A stretch of DNA of 64,000 bases from Luteimonas yindakuii (GCF_004803715.2 NZ_CP039383.2:1054001-1118000), one strand, 5' to 3'. Shown: positions 49,724-61,588, numbered from the stretch's first letter. Notes: generated from the letters alone by a model not told the origin. Translations and numbers: made by a program.

Positions 49724-51091
49724 ATGTTCGAGTCCCTCACCCAGCGCCTGTCGGGCACCATGGAGCGCCTGCGCGGACGCGGGCGGTTGACCGAGGAGAA
49801 CATCCGCGAGGCCACCCGCGAGGTCCGTATCGCGCTGCTCGAGGCCGACGTCGCGCTGCCGGTGGTGCAGGCGCTGATCGAACGCATCAAGGTGCGTGCG
49901 GTCGGCCAGGAGGTGCTGAAGTCGCTGACCCCCGGCCAGGCGCTGATCAAGGTCGTGCGCGACGAGCTGACCGCGGTGATGGGCGCGCAGGCCGCCGAGC
50001 TCAATCTCAACGTGCCGGCGCCGGCGGTGATCCTGATGGCCGGCCTGCAGGGCGCGGGCAAGACCACTACCGTCGGCAAGCTGGCAAAGCTGCTGAAGGA
50101 AAAGCGCAAGAAGAAGGTGATGGTGGTCAGCGCGGACGTCTATCGCCCGGCGGCGATCGAGCAGCTGAAGACGCTGGCCGACCAGGTGGGGGTGACGTTC
50201 TTCCCGTCGGATGCCTCGCAGCAGCCGGTCGATATCGTGCGCGCCGCGATCGACGACGCCCGCAAGTCGTACGTGGACGTGCTGCTGGTCGATACCGCCG
50301 GCCGCCTCGCCATCGACGAGGCGATGATGGCCGAGATCAAGGCGTTGCATGCCGCGGTCAACCCGGTCGAAACCCTGTTCGTCGTCGACTCGATGACCGG
50401 CCAGGACGCCGCCACCACCGCCAAGGCGTTCTCCGAAGCGCTGCCGCTGACCGGCGTGGTGCTCACCAAGACCGACGGTGACGCCCGTGGTGGCGCCGCG
50501 CTGAGCGTGCGCTACATCACCGGGCGGCCGATCAAGTTCATCGGCACCGGCGAGAAAACCGACGGCCTCGACGTCTTCCACCCGGACCGCGTTGCCAGCC
50601 GCATCCTCGACATGGGCGACGTGCTGTCGCTGGTCGAACAGGTCGAAAGCCAGGTCGACAAGGACAAGGCGCAGAAGCTGGCCGAGAAGGTCGCCAAGGG
50701 CAAGAAGTTCGACCTCAACGACATGCGCGACCAGCTCGAGCAGATGCAGGGCATGGGCGGCATCCACGGCCTGATGGACAAGCTGCCGGGCATGGGCCAG
50801 ATCCCGGACACGGTGAAGAACCAGGTCACCGGCAAGGAAGTTCCGCGCATGATCGCGATCATCAATTCGATGACCAAGAAGGAACGTCGCAACCCGGCGC
50901 TGCTCAACGGTTCGCGTCGCGCGCGTATCGCCTCGGGCTCCGGCACCCATCCCTCCGACGTCAACAAGCTGATCAAGCAGTACCAGCAGATGGAAAAGAT
51001 GATGTCGAAGATGTCCCGCGGCGGCATGAAGGGCATGATGCGCGGCCTGCAGGGCATGATGGGCGGCCGCGGCGGGATGCCGTTCCGCTGA
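49724..51091 (+). CDS. ffh: Signal recognition particle GTPase Ffh
   Basis: Binds signal sequences on ribosomes and, with 4.5S RNA and FtsY, targets proteins to the membrane. 455 residues: helical N domain, G domain with G1 GLQGAGKT (107-114) and DTAGR, and a Met-rich M domain (MQGMGGIHGLMDKLPGMGQ, MMRGLQGMMGG) for signal peptides and RNA. ATG 49724 gives the conserved MFESLTQRLSGTMERLRGRG. Upstream of rpsP operon as usual. Confidence 0.97.
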   Translation: MFESLTQRLSGTMERLRGRGRLTEENIREATREVRIALLEADVALPVVQALIERIKVRAVGQEVLKSLTPGQALIKVVRDELTAVMGAQAAELNLNVPAPAVILMAGLQGAGKTTTVGKLAKLLKEKRKKKVMVVSADVYRPAAIEQLKTLADQVGVTFFPSDASQQPVDIVRAAIDDARKSYVDVLLVDTAGRLAIDEAMMAEIKALHAAVNPVETLFVVDSMTGQDAATTAKAFSEALPLTGVVLTKTDGDARGGAALSVRYITGRPIKFIGTGEKTDGLDVFHPDRVASRILDMGDVLSLVEQVESQVDKDKAQKLAEKVAKGKKFDLNDMRDQLEQMQGMGGIHGLMDKLPGMGQIPDTVKNQVTGKEVPRMIAIINSMTKKERRNPALLNGSRRARIASGSGTHPSDVNKLIKQYQQMEKMMSKMSRGGMKGMMRGLQGMMGGRGGMPFR

Positions 51092-51113
51092 GCCACCGCG
51101 CCGGTTTCTGCTG

Positions 51114-51947
51114 ATGACATCGACGGGGCCAGCGCTGTTGATCTTCCGCGAAGGCCGCCCGGCGACGGCTGCTGATCTCGCCCTTCCTGCGCTGGTCAAC
51201 GAGGGCCACTTCACCACGATGCAGATGCGTGGCGGGGCGGTGCAGGGCCTCGAGCTGCACCTGCAGCGGCTGGACCGGGCGCACCGCACGCTGTACGCGC
51301 AGGCGCTGGACACCGGCCGGGTCCGCGCCCACTGTGCAGCCGCCATAGCGGCCAGCGGGCTCGTCGATGCGGCCCTCCGGATAACGGTTCACCCGGGAGA
51401 GCCCGGACCGGTCGTCCTGGTGTCGCTGGCCCCGCCGGCGCTCCCAGGTACCAATGGCCTGCAGCTGAAGTCGTTCACCTACGTGCGCGAGTCGCCGGAA
51501 GTGAAACACGTCGGCACCTTCCCGCTGTTCCATTACCGCCGTCTGGCGCGCGCAGCCGGTGCCGACGATGCGCTGTTCGTCACCCGGGATGGGCATGTGT
51601 GCGAGGGATCGACCTGGAACCTCGCACTGTGGGATCGCGGACAGGTCGTCTGGCCGCAAGCCCCGGCACTGCGCGGCACCCGGGAACAGCTGCTGCAGCG
51701 CGAATTCGGCCGGGCCGGGGTGCCGCAGCTGACCCGCGTGGTGTCGCTGGACGAGCTGCCGATGCTGGCCGGGATCGCCTGCAACTCCCGCGGCGTGCAG
51801 CCGCTGGCATCGGTGGACGGCCGGGTAATGCAGGATCCGGGGGCGCTGGTTGCGCTGGCCGCCGCGGCGGATGCCCGCATCCCGTGGGATTCCCTGGACG
51901 CCCGAGCGGGGCAGGGCCCTACCGTCGCCGCAACGGCTTCGCTATAA
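51114..51947 (+). CDS. Class IV PLP-dependent aminotransferase-fold enzyme
   Basis: 277 residues. Fold landmarks: [21 protein letters not shown] near the N-terminus, [19 protein letters not shown] with the probable PLP lysine, and [10 protein letters not shown], the E-G-(S/A)-x-x-N phosphate-pocket motif of the branched-chain aminotransferase/aminodeoxychorismate lyase/D-amino acid aminotransferase group. Which reaction is not clear. It sits between ffh and rpsP, 22 bases after ffh. No strong Shine-Dalgarno. Confidence 0.8.
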   Translation: MTSTGPALLIFREGRPATAADLALPALVNEGHFTTMQMRGGAVQGLELHLQRLDRAHRTLYAQALDTGRVRAHCAAAIAASGLVDAALRITVHPGEPGPVVLVSLAPPALPGTNGLQLKSFTYVRESPEVKHVGTFPLFHYRRLARAAGADDALFVTRDGHVCEGSTWNLALWDRGQVVWPQAPALRGTREQLLQREFGRAGVPQLTRVVSLDELPMLAGIACNSRGVQPLASVDGRVMQDPGALVALAAAADARIPWDSLDARAGQGPTVAATASL

Positions 51948-51948
51948 T
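51943..51948 (+). promoter_or_regulatory. Candidate -10 (TATAAT) for rpsP-rimM-trmD
   Basis: Perfect TATAAT overlapping the stop codon of the preceding gene, 48 bases before the rpsP ATG; no clear -35. Confidence 0.5.
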
Positions 51949-51996
51949 CGCCGGCTTACCTCGCCATCCTGGCGACTGGGCAACACCGAGAACTCC

Positions 51997-52257
51997 ATGG
52001 TCAAGATCCGTCTCACCCGCGGCGGCGCCAAGAAGCGCCCGTTCTACCACATCATCGTCACCGACTCGCGCAGCGCGCGCGACGGTCGCAACATCGAGCG
52101 CGTGGGTTACTACAACCCCGTTGCGCAGGGCGCCGAGCAGCGCGTCGTGCTCGACACCGCCCGCGTTGACCATTGGGTCGGGCAGGGTGCGCAGATGACC
52201 GACAAGGTCCGCGCGCTGTACAAGGAAGCGGGCAAGGCCCAGCCGGCCGCTGCCTGA
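51997..52257 (+). CDS. rpsP: Ribosomal protein bS16
   Basis: Small-subunit assembly protein. 86 residues, [20 protein letters not shown]... with [21 protein letters not shown], the canonical core. First gene of the rpsP-rimM-trmD-rplS order. The upstream frame is open but the conserved start is ATG 51997. Confidence 0.98.
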   Translation: MVKIRLTRGGAKKRPFYHIIVTDSRSARDGRNIERVGYYNPVAQGAEQRVVLDTARVDHWVGQGAQMTDKVRALYKEAGKAQPAAA

Positions 52258-52300
52258 GCCTGACGGCCGCGCCGGTCGGCGCGGCCTTCTCCGTACGACG

Positions 52301-52816
52301 ATGACCGATCCCACCCGTCGCATCCTGCTGGGCAGGATCCACGGCGCCTTCGGCGTGCGTGGCGAGCTGCGCGTCGAATCGTTCACCGATCCCGAGATCG
52401 AACTCTTCCGCTACCAGCCCTGGACCCTGCGCGATGCGCAGGGCCGTGAGCGGGTCATGGAAGGGGCGCGTGGCCGTCCGACGCCGAAGGGTGTGGTGGC
52501 GACGATGCCCGGGGTCGAGGATCGCGACGGCGCCGACGCCCTGCGCGGAACCGAGATCTGGGTGGCACGCAGCGCACTGCCGCCGCCGAGTCCGGACGAG
52601 TTCTACTGGGTCGACCTCGAGGGCCTGCGTGTCCGCAATGTCGAGGGCGTCGACTTCGGCACGGTGGCGTTCGTGTTCTCCACCGGTGCCAATGACGTGC
52701 TGGTGGTGCGCGACGATGCCCGCGAGCGCATGGTTCCGTTCGTCCGGCCGGACTACGTGCGCGAGATCGATATGGACGCCGGCACCATCCTGGTCGACTG
52801 GGACCCGGATTTCTGA
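52301..52816 (+). CDS. rimM: 16S rRNA processing / 30S maturation factor RimM
   Basis: Binds S19 and assists 30S head assembly. 171 residues: N-terminal domain with [21 protein letters not shown]-terminal PRC-barrel with [19 protein letters not shown] and [19 protein letters not shown]. 43 bases after rpsP. Confidence 0.95.
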   Translation: MTDPTRRILLGRIHGAFGVRGELRVESFTDPEIELFRYQPWTLRDAQGRERVMEGARGRPTPKGVVATMPGVEDRDGADALRGTEIWVARSALPPPSPDEFYWVDLEGLRVRNVEGVDFGTVAFVFSTGANDVLVVRDDARERMVPFVRPDYVREIDMDAGTILVDWDPDF

Positions 52817-52929
52817 TTGCAGGGCGCGGCCCCTGGGCCACGCATTGCATCGCTTCGTCAGCCCTTCGCCGGCGGCCTGCCGGGCCGCCCTGGTATCGTC
52901 CGGTCCCGCAGTCCGAGTCCGTCACCTTC

Positions 52930-53703
52930 ATGCGCATCGACGTCATCAGCCTGTTTCCCGAGTTCGTCGATGCCTGCGCCGGTTTCGGCGTGGTCGGGCG
53001 TGCGCGCGAGCGGGGCCTGCTGTCGATGCATGGCTGGAATCCGCGCGATTACGCCGAGGGCAACTACCGCCGCGTCGATGACCGCCCCTTCGGTGGCGGC
53101 CCCGGCATGGTGATGCTGGTCGACCCGCTGCGTGCGGCGATCGCGGCCGCGCGCGAGGCGGATCCGCAACCCGCGCACGTGGTGTACCTGAGCCCACAGG
53201 GCAGGCTGCTCGACCAGGCGCGGGTGCGCGAGCTGGCGGCGCTGCCGCGGATGATCCTGCTGTGCGGTCGCTACGAGGGCGTCGACGAACGCCTGATCGC
53301 CGCCGAGGTCGACGAGGAACTGTCGATCGGCGACTACGTGCTGTCCGGTGGCGAGCTGCCCGCGGCCGTGCTCGTGGATGCGGTGGCGCGGCTGCGCGAG
53401 GGCGTGCTCAACGATGCGGAATCCGCCACCCAGGACAGCTTCGAGGCCGATGCCGCGATCGAGGGCGGCGTGCTGCTCGACTGCCCGCACTACACGCGGC
53501 CGCCGCGGCATGCGCTTGGCGACGTGCCCGAGGTGCTGCTGGGCGGCAACCATGCCGAGATCGCGCGCTGGCGACGGATGCAGGCGCTGGGGCGCACCCT
53601 GGAGCGCCGCCCGGACCTGGTCGACGAAGCCCGCCTGTCGCCCGCCGACCGCAAGCTGCTGGCGGGCTATCGTGCCGGCCCTGCAGGTAAACCCGGCGCG
53701 TGA
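52930..53703 (+). CDS. trmD: tRNA (guanine-N1)-methyltransferase TrmD
   Basis: Methylates G37 of tRNAs with SAM, preventing frameshifts. 257 residues, SPOUT fold: [42 protein letters not shown], the trefoil-knot [10 protein letters not shown] and [13 protein letters not shown]. Its C-terminal HTH part has [14 protein letters not shown]. Third gene of the ribosomal operon; a 113-base gap to rimM holds no clear element. Confidence 0.97.
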   Translation: MRIDVISLFPEFVDACAGFGVVGRARERGLLSMHGWNPRDYAEGNYRRVDDRPFGGGPGMVMLVDPLRAAIAAAREADPQPAHVVYLSPQGRLLDQARVRELAALPRMILLCGRYEGVDERLIAAEVDEELSIGDYVLSGGELPAAVLVDAVARLREGVLNDAESATQDSFEADAAIEGGVLLDCPHYTRPPRHALGDVPEVLLGGNHAEIARWRRMQALGRTLERRPDLVDEARLSPADRKLLAGYRAGPAGKPGA

Positions 53704-53736
53704 GGCGGGCGCTGGCGTCAGCAAGCTTCCTACGGT

Positions 53737-53742
53737 TATAAT
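53737..53742 (+). promoter_or_regulatory. Candidate internal -10 (TATAAT) before rplS
   Basis: Perfect TATAAT in the trmD-rplS gap, 75 bases before the rplS ATG, with no clear -35. It could uncouple rplS from the upstream genes. Confidence 0.45.
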
Positions 53743-53816
53743 GCCCGGCTAGTTTTACCCGCCAGAGCGTGCGTCCACGTGCACCACGCCTACAACGAAT
53801 CCAACAGGCCAAGAAC

Positions 53817-54290
53817 ATGACCACCAAGCCCTCCCTGAACACCCTGCTGCAGGACTTCGAGAAAGACCAGTCGCAGCGCACCCTTCCCGAATTCGGCCCC
53901 GGCGACACCGTCGTCGTCAACGTCAAGGTCAAGGAAGGCAACCGCGAGCGCGTGCAGGCCTACGAGGGCGTGGTCATCGGCATCAAGAACGCCGGCCTCA
54001 ATTCCGCATTCACCGTGCGCAAGATCTCCCACGGCTTCGGCGTGGAGCGCGTGTTCCAGTCGCACAGCCCGACGATCGAGTCGGTGGAAGTGAAGCGCCG
54101 CGGCAAGGTCCGCGCCGGCAAGCTGTACTATCTGCGTGGCCTGGAAGGCAAGAAGGCGCGCATCAAGGAAGACCTGTCCGCAGGCGCCAAGGCGAAGAAC
54201 GCCAAGGCCGCCGCCGACCTGGCTGCCGCCGCACAGGCTGCTGAAGCCGCCAAGGCCGAAGCCGCTGCTGCGGCCGCAGCCGCCGAGTAA
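53817..54290 (+). CDS. rplS: Ribosomal protein bL19 with extended Ala/Lys tail
   Basis: Large-subunit protein at the 30S interface. 157 residues against about 115 in E. coli. The core runs to about residue 115 ([58 protein letters not shown]). The remainder is Ala-rich with scattered Lys and Glu, like longer bL19 forms in related genera. ATG 53817; the gene ends before a terminator at 54312. Confidence 0.96.
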   Translation: MTTKPSLNTLLQDFEKDQSQRTLPEFGPGDTVVVNVKVKEGNRERVQAYEGVVIGIKNAGLNSAFTVRKISHGFGVERVFQSHSPTIESVEVKRRGKVRAGKLYYLRGLEGKKARIKEDLSAGAKAKNAKAAADLAAAAQAAEAAKAEAAAAAAAAE

Positions 54291-54311
54291 GCAGTCCGGC
54301 ACGCGTGCACG

Positions 54312-54341
54312 ACGGCCACCTTCGGGTGGCCGTTTGCGTTT
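54312..54341 (+). terminator. Intrinsic terminator after rplS
   Basis: ACGGCCACC (54312-54320), TTCG tetraloop, GGTGGCCGT (54325-54333), then TTGCGTTT. Confidence 0.8.
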
Positions 54342-54488
54342 CGGGCCGTGCGGCAGATGGATGCCCTTCACGCAGCGCATGGAATCGTGTCGCCATGACC
54401 ATCATCGAGGTGGCCGGCCCGTGCTCGCCTTGCGGGACGCCGGCTGTGAAGTGATCGTCCTCGCCGGTTCCGCACTCGAATCCAGACC

Positions 54489-54917
<429 letters not shown>

Positions 54918-55012
54918 ATCCGGGCGCAGCTGTATCCGAGGGACGCCTGAATACCCCGCTGGCGAGGACGGTATTCAGCGCCGGGAGCACGCCTGCGGCG
55001 TAGGCTCGGTCC

Positions 55013-55438
55013 ATGGACTCCATGACTCTCCGGTCTTCCCGTGGCTTGCACCGGATGGTGACGGCCGTGCTGCTGTCCGCGGTCGCATCCAGTGCGGGCG
55101 CGCAGGTGCGTGCTCCGGAGCCGATGCCCCGCCAGGTGGAAGCAACGCGGTTGCAGGTGCCCCCGCCGGTACCGGCGCACGTGCGCCCGGCCCTGGCCGA
55201 CCCGCGGGTCCGGCAGGCGCAGGACCGGCTCGACACGCGTCGTCGTGTGCTGGCATCCGAGCATCAGCACGAACAGCGACTGCGCACGATCGGCGCCACC
55301 CCGCGGGTGCAGGAATCCGAGCTGGCCGCCTCGCGCCTGCGCGAGGCCGACGCGCGCAGCGACGCCGCGCTGCTGCGTGAGCGTGAGGCCGCACTGCGTG
55401 AGGCACGGGCCCGCGAGCTGGCGGATCCGTCGCGCTAG
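55013..55438 (+). CDS. Exported hypothetical protein, coiled-coil-like
   Basis: 141 residues: signal peptide about 1-30 (MVTAVLLSAVASSAGAQ), Pro-rich linker, then an Arg/Ala/Glu-rich helical half (ASRLREADARSDAALLRERE) that should form a coiled coil. Not recognised as a named family. Periplasmic by inference. Ends 65 bases before the convergent mutS stop. Confidence 0.55.
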   Translation: MDSMTLRSSRGLHRMVTAVLLSAVASSAGAQVRAPEPMPRQVEATRLQVPPPVPAHVRPALADPRVRQAQDRLDTRRRVLASEHQHEQRLRTIGATPRVQESELAASRLREADARSDAALLREREAALREARARELADPSR

Positions 55439-55502
55439 GCAGCGTTGCATTGTCCGAGTCCGCTGCGTCGTTGCGGCGGCATGAGCGGTATCGCCGACGG
55501 AT

Positions 55503-58082
55503 TCAGCCCAGCGACTTCAGCCGGTACAGCGCCTCGAGCGCCTGTTTCGGCGTGAGTTCGTCCGGATCCAGCGCCGCCAGCGCATCGAGTGCGGCTGAAG
55601 GCGTTGCAGCGAACAGACCGAACTGCCGCGGCGCGTCGAGCGCCGGGGGTGACATCGCGGCCGACTGGCTTTCGCCACTGCGCTGTTCGAGCTCGGCCAG
55701 ACGCCGGCGTGCCTGCTGCAGCGTGGCACGCGGCAACCCGGCCAGCGCAGCCACCTGCAGGCCGAAACTGCGGTTGGCCGCACCCTCGCGCACCGCGTGC
55801 ATGAAGACGAGTCCGTCGCCGTGCTCCACTGCGTCGAGATGCACGTTGGCGATGCCGCTGTCGGGTTCGCCGGCCAGCGTCGTCAGTTCGAAATAATGGG
55901 TGGCGAACAGCACGTAGCTGCGGTTGACCGTGGCCAGGTGGCGAGCGACCGCATCGGCCAGCGCCAGGCCGTCGTAGGTCGAGGTGCCGCGGCCGATCTC
56001 GTCCATCAGCACAAGCGACTGCGCGGTGGCGTGGTGGAGGATGTAGCTGGTTTCGCTCATCTCCACCATGAAGGTCGACTGCCCGCGGGCGAGGTCGTCG
56101 CCGGCGCCGATGCGGGTGAGGATGCGGTCGACCGGGCCGATCACCGCGTGCGCCGCCGGCACGAAGCTGCCGATATGGGCCAGCAGCACGATCAGCGCGT
56201 TCTGGCGCATGTAGGTGCTCTTGCCGCCCATGTTCGGGCCGGTGATCACCAGCATGCGGCGGTCCGGGTCGAGCATCAGGTCGTTGGGTTCGAATGGCTC
56301 GTCGCGCACCGCTTCCACCACCGGGTGGCGGCCGCGTTCGATCTTCAGGCAGGGCGCGGCTTCCAGCTCCGGACGTGACCAGTCCAGTGCCTGCGCGCGT
56401 TCGGCGAAGCAGGCCAGCACGTCGACTTCGGCCAGCGCCGCGGCGCAACGGCGCAGCGGTTCGAGACGCGCGTTGAGTGCATCCAGCAACTGCTCGTACA
56501 GCAGCCGTTCGCGCGCCAGTGCGCGCTCGCGCGCCGACAGCACCTTGTCCTCGAAGGCCTTCAGCTCTTCGGTGATGTAGCGCTCGGCATTGGTCAGCGT
56601 CTGCCGCCGCGTGTAGTGCACCGGCGCCTTGCCCGCCTGCGCCTTGCTGATCTCGATGTAGTAGCCGTGCACGCGGTTGTAGCCGAGCTTCAGCGTCGGG
56701 ATGCCGCTGGCCTCGCGCTCGCGCGCTTCGAGGTCGACCAGGAAGCCGTCGGCATTGGCCGACAGCGCGCGCAGCTCGTCGAGTTCCGCGTCATGGCCTT
56801 CGGCGAAGACACCGCCATCGCGGGCCAGCACCGGCGGCTGCTCGACGACGGCGCTTGCCAGCAGATGCGCCTCGGCATCGTGCTCGCCGAGCGAATCCGC
56901 CAGAGCCTGCAGGCGCGGCGAGTCCAGGGTGGCCAGCAGAGCGCGCAGTGCGGGCAACATGCCAAGGCCGTCGCGCAGCGTCGACAGGTCACGCGGCCGT
57001 GCCGAGCGCAATGCGATGCGTGACAGGATGCGTTCCAGGTCACCGAGTGCGCGGAAGCGCTCGCGGATGTCGGCATCGGCGCCACGCGTGATCAGGGTGT
57101 CGACCGCATGCAGGCGCTGGTCGAGCACACCGCGGTCGCGCAACGGGCGGTGCAGCCAGCGCCGCAGCAGGCGCCCGCCCATCGGCGTCACCGAACTGTC
57201 GAGCACGCCCAACAGGGTGTGGCGCTGGTCGCCGTCGACGCGGCTGTCGAGTTCAAGGTGGCGGCGCGTCGCGGCGTTCATCGCGATCGCGCCGTCACTG
57301 GTCTCCACTGCGATCGACGTCAGGTGCGGCAGCCGCTGCTTCTGCGTCTCCTCGACATAGCCCAGCAGCGCGCCCGCGGCGGCGGTGGCCTGCGGGCGGT
57401 CTTCCATGCCGAAGCCGGTGAGATCATGCAGGCCGAAGAAGCGCAGCAGCTGGCGGCGCCCGCTGTCGGCGTCGAACAGCCACGGTGCGCGTCGGCGCAG
57501 GCCGCGGCGTTCGCCGAGGAACGCGGGCCAGCCGTCCTCGTCGGGCACCAGCAGCTCGGCCGGATCCAGGCGCGCGAGTTCCGCTTCGAGCTGGTCGTCG
57601 TTGCCGACTTCGTTGACCAGGAAGCGGCCACCGGCAAGGTCCGCCCAGGCCAGGCCATAGCCGCTCTTGCCGCGCGACAGCGCCAGCAACAGGGTGTCAC
57701 GGCGCTCGTCGAGCAGCGCCTCGTCGGTGACCGTACCCGGGGTGACGATGCGCACCACCTTGCGCTCGACCAGGCCCTTGGCCTGCGCGGGATCGCCGAT
57801 CTGCTCGCAGATCGCCACCGACTCGCCGAGTGCGACCAGCCTCGCCAGATAGCCTTCGGCCGCGTGGTGCGGCACGCCTGCCATCGGGATCGGCGCACCG
57901 CCGGAACTGCCGCGCTGGGTCAGGGTGATGTCGAGCAGGCGCGCGGCCTTGCGCGCGTCGTCGTAGAACAGCTCGTAGAAATCCCCCATGCGGAAGAACA
58001 GCAGTACATCCGGATGCTCCGCCTTGGCGGCGAAGAACTGCTTCATCAGCGGGGTGTGTTCGGGCGTCTTGTCCAGCGTCAT
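55503..58082 (-). CDS. mutS: DNA mismatch repair protein MutS
   Basis: Recognises mismatches and recruits MutL. 859 residues. Mismatch-probing F-x-E motif is Phe35-Tyr36-Glu37 in RMGDFYELF; connector, core and clamp domains follow; ATPase Walker A GPNMGGKS (615-622), Walker [20 protein letters not shown], and the HTH tail at the end. ATG 58082 gives [17 protein letters not shown]; the longer open frame upstream is unconserved and runs into the receptor gene's leader. Confidence 0.97.
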   Translation of the reverse strand: MTLDKTPEHTPLMKQFFAAKAEHPDVLLFFRMGDFYELFYDDARKAARLLDITLTQRGSSGGAPIPMAGVPHHAAEGYLARLVALGESVAICEQIGDPAQAKGLVERKVVRIVTPGTVTDEALLDERRDTLLLALSRGKSGYGLAWADLAGGRFLVNEVGNDDQLEAELARLDPAELLVPDEDGWPAFLGERRGLRRRAPWLFDADSGRRQLLRFFGLHDLTGFGMEDRPQATAAAGALLGYVEETQKQRLPHLTSIAVETSDGAIAMNAATRRHLELDSRVDGDQRHTLLGVLDSSVTPMGGRLLRRWLHRPLRDRGVLDQRLHAVDTLITRGADADIRERFRALGDLERILSRIALRSARPRDLSTLRDGLGMLPALRALLATLDSPRLQALADSLGEHDAEAHLLASAVVEQPPVLARDGGVFAEGHDAELDELRALSANADGFLVDLEAREREASGIPTLKLGYNRVHGYYIEISKAQAGKAPVHYTRRQTLTNAERYITEELKAFEDKVLSARERALARERLLYEQLLDALNARLEPLRRCAAALAEVDVLACFAERAQALDWSRPELEAAPCLKIERGRHPVVEAVRDEPFEPNDLMLDPDRRMLVITGPNMGGKSTYMRQNALIVLLAHIGSFVPAAHAVIGPVDRILTRIGAGDDLARGQSTFMVEMSETSYILHHATAQSLVLMDEIGRGTSTYDGLALADAVARHLATVNRSYVLFATHYFELTTLAGEPDSGIANVHLDAVEHGDGLVFMHAVREGAANRSFGLQVAALAGLPRATLQQARRRLAELEQRSGESQSAAMSPPALDAPRQFGLFAATPSAALDALAALDPDELTPKQALEALYRLKSLG

Positions 58083-58356
58083 GCATCCGGGGCCGGGGCG
58101 CGCACGACGCGCGCCGGGCAGCCGATTGTAGCCGGCCCCGCCGCGGCCCCAGTCGCGCAGCGGACCCGGCCGATGCGGCCGCAAAAGTGTGCATACGGGC
58201 GCGTCCGGAGTGTGATAGCGTCCCGGCCAAGGCTGCCAATCGCAGCACCGGGCCCGTCCCCCACGCCGGCCCGGTGCGTCCCGCCATGCTGTTGCCGTGG
58301 CGGCGCTCGCGCCGAGGTTGAAAGTCGCAACGACATCCATCCGTAGGGGGACACCA

Positions 58357-60960
58357 ATGGTCTCAGACCATCCGCAACGCCACGCGCTCGCAACCGCGAT
58401 TTTCCTCGCCATCCTCGCTGCCCCGGCACTGCCGGCCGTGGCCCAGTCACAACCTGCGAACGCCGCTTCCGGCAACCAGGATCAACCGACCACGCTGTCG
58501 ACCATCATGGTGACCGCGCAGAAGCGCGAAGAAGCGCTGCAGGACGTGCCGATCGTGGTCAACGTGCTGCCCGAGCAACTGTTGCAGGACACCGGCGTGC
58601 GCGACATCAAGGACATGCAGGTGCTGGTGCCGGGCCTCACCGTGACCAGCACCCAGTCGGCCGCGCAGACCACCGCGCGCATCCGCGGCATCGGCACCGT
58701 GGGCGACAACCCGGGCCTCGAGTCCTCGGTGGGCGTGGTCATCGACGGCGTCTACCGTGCGCGCAACAGCGTCGGCTTCGGCGACCTCGGCGAGATGGAC
58801 CGCATCGAGGTACTGAAGGGTCCGCAGGGCACCGTGTTCGGCAAGAACACCTCGGCGGGCGTCATCAACGTGATCACCCGCCGCCCCAGCTACACCCAGT
58901 CGCTCGAGGGCGAGGTGACCGTGGGCAACTACGGCCTGGTGGGCGTGGCCGGTTCGTACAACGATGCCCTGAGCGATAACGCCGCCTTCCGCGTGTACGC
59001 GGCCAAGCGCACGCGCGACGGCGTGGACGACGTGAATACCGCAGGTGGCCCGCGCCGCGAGACCGACGACGGCGACCAGAACTACCACTCGCTGCGCGGC
59101 CAGTTGCTGCTCGAGCCGAGCGAAGCCCTGAGCGTCAACTTCATTGCCGACTACACCAGCCGCGAGGAGAACTGCTGCGTCACCGTCACCACCCATCGCG
59201 GCCCGACCGCGGCGATCATCGACGCGCTGACCCCGGGCGGGCAGGGGATCATCCCGGTCCCGGACATCGACCGCCGCCTGGCCTACGCCAACCGCACGAC
59301 CGAGCAGGACATCAAGGACAAGGGCGTGTCCATGGAGGTCAACTGGACCACACCGTGGGCCAACGACGCGGTGCTGACCTCGGTCACCGCGGTGCGCGAC
59401 TGGGATGCGATCACCAGCATCGACTTCGACTACAGCGGCGCCGACATCATGTATCGCCCGCCGCAGGAGGACGCGTCGCTGGTCGCGTTCGAGAACTTCA
59501 GCCAGGAACTGCGCCTGACCGGTTCGGGCGACCGCCTCGACTGGATGGTCGGCCTGTTCTATTCCGACGAGGACCTTGCCCGCAACGATTCCTACTTCAT
59601 GGGCGCGGCCTACGAGCCCTACCTGTCGACGCTGGTCGGCAGCCAGGTGCTGGGCGGGCTTGCGCAGCAGCTCGCGCCGCTCGGGCTGACCGTCAACACC
59701 ACCAACCCGGCGACGTTCCTGTCGCAGGTCAGCGGACGCCCGTTCGGCACCAACTACACCGGCATCGGCGCGCTCGACCGCTATGCGCAGAACGCCAAGA
59801 GCGCGGCGGTGTTCACCAACAACACCTTCCACGTCAACGACGAGCTGGATATCACCGTCGGCCTGCGCTACACCCGCGAGAAGAAGACGCTGCAGTCGGA
59901 TTTCAGCAACCCCAACGGCAGCCTGGCCTGCGGTTCCACGCTGGCCAACCCGGCCGCGCGCGTGGGCGGTGCACTCGCGCAGCGCATCAACGGCTTCGCC
60001 AGCCTGCCGCCACAGCTGCAACAGCAACTGCTGTCGCAGCTGGTGCCGGTCGTTGCGCCGCAGGTGGCGGGCTTCATGTGCCTGCCGTGGGCCAACGTGC
60101 AGCACAACGGCCGCAGCACCTTCCAGGAACGCACCGAGAAGGAATGGTCGGGCACGGTGAAGGTCGCCTATGACTTCGCCGACGACGTGATGGGTTACGT
60201 CTCCGCCGCGCGCGGCTACAAGGCCGGCGGCTTCAACCTCGACCGCGTGCAGTCCTCCAACGGCCTGTCGTCCGGCGTCGGTGGCATCACCCCGGTCGAC
60301 GACACCTCGTTCCCGGGCGAGTTCGTCGACAGCTACGAGCTCGGCCTCAAGACCGCGTGGGCCGACGGCAACCTGCTGTTCAATGCCGCGCTGTTCCACC
60401 AGGAATACGAGGACTTCCAGCTCAACAGCTTCCTCGGTACCGCGTTCGTCGTGCGGTCGATCCCCAAGGTGACCTCGACCGGCATCGAGGCTGACGTGCT
60501 GTGGCAGACGGGCATCAACGGGCTGATGGTGCAGGGTGGCTTCACCTACGCCGACACCAAGTACGGCAATGACCTGCTGCCCGACCCGGAGCTGGTGCTG
60601 CTGCCCGGCAGCCAGATGAGCTTCGCGCCGAAGTGGTCGGGCAACACGTCGGTCACCTACAGCTGGGACATCGGTTCGAACCTGCAGGGCCGCTTCAACA
60701 TCGGCGCCAAGTACATGTCCGAGTACAACACCGGCTCCGACCTCGATCCGCAGAAACTGCAGGACGGCTATGCGCTGGTCAACGCACGCGTCGGTTTCGG
60801 CCGCCAGGACCAGCGCTGGATGCTGGAGTTCTGGGGCCAGAACCTGACCGACGAGACCTACAAGCAGGTCGGCATCGATGCACCGATCCAGGCCGGTTCG
60901 TGGAACGCCTTCCTCGGCGCCCCGCGCACCTATGGCATGACCCTGCGCATGCGCTACTGA
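58357..60960 (+). CDS. TonB-dependent outer-membrane receptor
   Basis: 867 residues: signal peptide about 1-29 (ending PAVAQ), TonB-box-like [11 protein letters not shown], plug domain (residues about 60-170: [49 protein letters not shown]), then a 22-strand barrel ending in the terminal aromatic RMRY signature. Resembles the FecA/pesticin-like group enriched in Sphingomonads and Xanthomonads; ligand unknown. Extracellular loops carry a Cys pair (EENCCVTV) and two more Cys. Shine-Dalgarno TAGGGGG is six bases before ATG. The 274-base gap to mutS holds no other gene. Confidence 0.92.
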   Translation: MVSDHPQRHALATAIFLAILAAPALPAVAQSQPANAASGNQDQPTTLSTIMVTAQKREEALQDVPIVVNVLPEQLLQDTGVRDIKDMQVLVPGLTVTSTQSAAQTTARIRGIGTVGDNPGLESSVGVVIDGVYRARNSVGFGDLGEMDRIEVLKGPQGTVFGKNTSAGVINVITRRPSYTQSLEGEVTVGNYGLVGVAGSYNDALSDNAAFRVYAAKRTRDGVDDVNTAGGPRRETDDGDQNYHSLRGQLLLEPSEALSVNFIADYTSREENCCVTVTTHRGPTAAIIDALTPGGQGIIPVPDIDRRLAYANRTTEQDIKDKGVSMEVNWTTPWANDAVLTSVTAVRDWDAITSIDFDYSGADIMYRPPQEDASLVAFENFSQELRLTGSGDRLDWMVGLFYSDEDLARNDSYFMGAAYEPYLSTLVGSQVLGGLAQQLAPLGLTVNTTNPATFLSQVSGRPFGTNYTGIGALDRYAQNAKSAAVFTNNTFHVNDELDITVGLRYTREKKTLQSDFSNPNGSLACGSTLANPAARVGGALAQRINGFASLPPQLQQQLLSQLVPVVAPQVAGFMCLPWANVQHNGRSTFQERTEKEWSGTVKVAYDFADDVMGYVSAARGYKAGGFNLDRVQSSNGLSSGVGGITPVDDTSFPGEFVDSYELGLKTAWADGNLLFNAALFHQEYEDFQLNSFLGTAFVVRSIPKVTSTGIEADVLWQTGINGLMVQGGFTYADTKYGNDLLPDPELVLLPGSQMSFAPKWSGNTSVTYSWDIGSNLQGRFNIGAKYMSEYNTGSDLDPQKLQDGYALVNARVGFGRQDQRWMLEFWGQNLTDETYKQVGIDAPIQAGSWNAFLGAPRTYGMTLRMRY

Positions 60961-60977
60961 TCCACCGCACCACCCTC

Positions 60978-61009
60978 GAAGGCCCGCCGATGGCGGGCCT
61001 TCGTGTTTC
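60978..61009 (+). terminator. Intrinsic terminator after the TonB receptor
   Basis: GAAGGCCCGCC (60978-60988), loop GAT, GGCGGGCCTTC (60992-61002), then GTGTTT. Confidence 0.8.
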
Positions 61010-61074
61010 CGGCCGCGGAAAGACTTCGCCCGGCGGATGGTTTACAACAGGCTCCCCGTCGCCCTGGATCCGTG

Positions 61075-61566
61075 ATGTCCGTTCCTTCCGATGTCGAGTT
61101 GCAGGCGCTCGCCGCCGCCACCGGCGAACGCCTCATGTCCACGCATGACTCCCTGGTCTCCGCCGAAAGCTGCACCGGCGGATGGATCGCCAAGGTGGTC
61201 ACGGACATCGCCGGCTCGTCCGCCTGGTTCGATTGCGGGATGGCCGTCTACAGCTACGAGGCCAAGCAGGCTCTGCTGGGCGTACGCCCCCAGACCCTGG
61301 AAGAGCATGGTGCGGTCAGCCGGGAAACCGTGCTGGAAATGGTGGCCGGTGGGCTGGTGCATTCCGGCGCCACCCTCGCCGTGGCCGTCACCGGTATCGC
61401 CGGGCCAGGCGGCAGCACGGCGGACAAGCCGGTCGGCACGGTCTGGATCGCCTGGAAGCGGCGTGGCGGCTACCCGCGCGCGGAACTGTTCCATTTCGAG
61501 GGCGACCGCGAAGCGGTGCGCCGGCAGACCGTGGCGGCCGCGCTGCACGGACTGGAAACGCTCTGA
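61075..61566 (+). CDS. pncC: Nicotinamide-nucleotide amidase (CinA C-terminal domain)
   Basis: Deamidates NMN to nicotinate mononucleotide, recycling pyridine nucleotides. 163 residues, a stand-alone CinA C-terminal domain with AESCTGGWIAKVVTDIAGSS (catalytic Ser), GMAVYSYEAKQ and VAVTGIAGPGG. In many related genomes it lies next to recA/lexA, as here two genes before lexA. ATG 61075. Confidence 0.93.
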   Translation: MSVPSDVELQALAAATGERLMSTHDSLVSAESCTGGWIAKVVTDIAGSSAWFDCGMAVYSYEAKQALLGVRPQTLEEHGAVSRETVLEMVAGGLVHSGATLAVAVTGIAGPGGSTADKPVGTVWIAWKRRGGYPRAELFHFEGDREAVRRQTVAAALHGLETL

Positions 61567-61588
61567 TGCCCGCCGGGAGCCGACGCTG

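Noticed and set aside
58447-60399. A 650-codon minus-strand frame opposite the TonB receptor
   Set aside because: Antisense to conserved plug and barrel sequence, no start signals, repetitive Val/Ala/Gly/Asp pattern.
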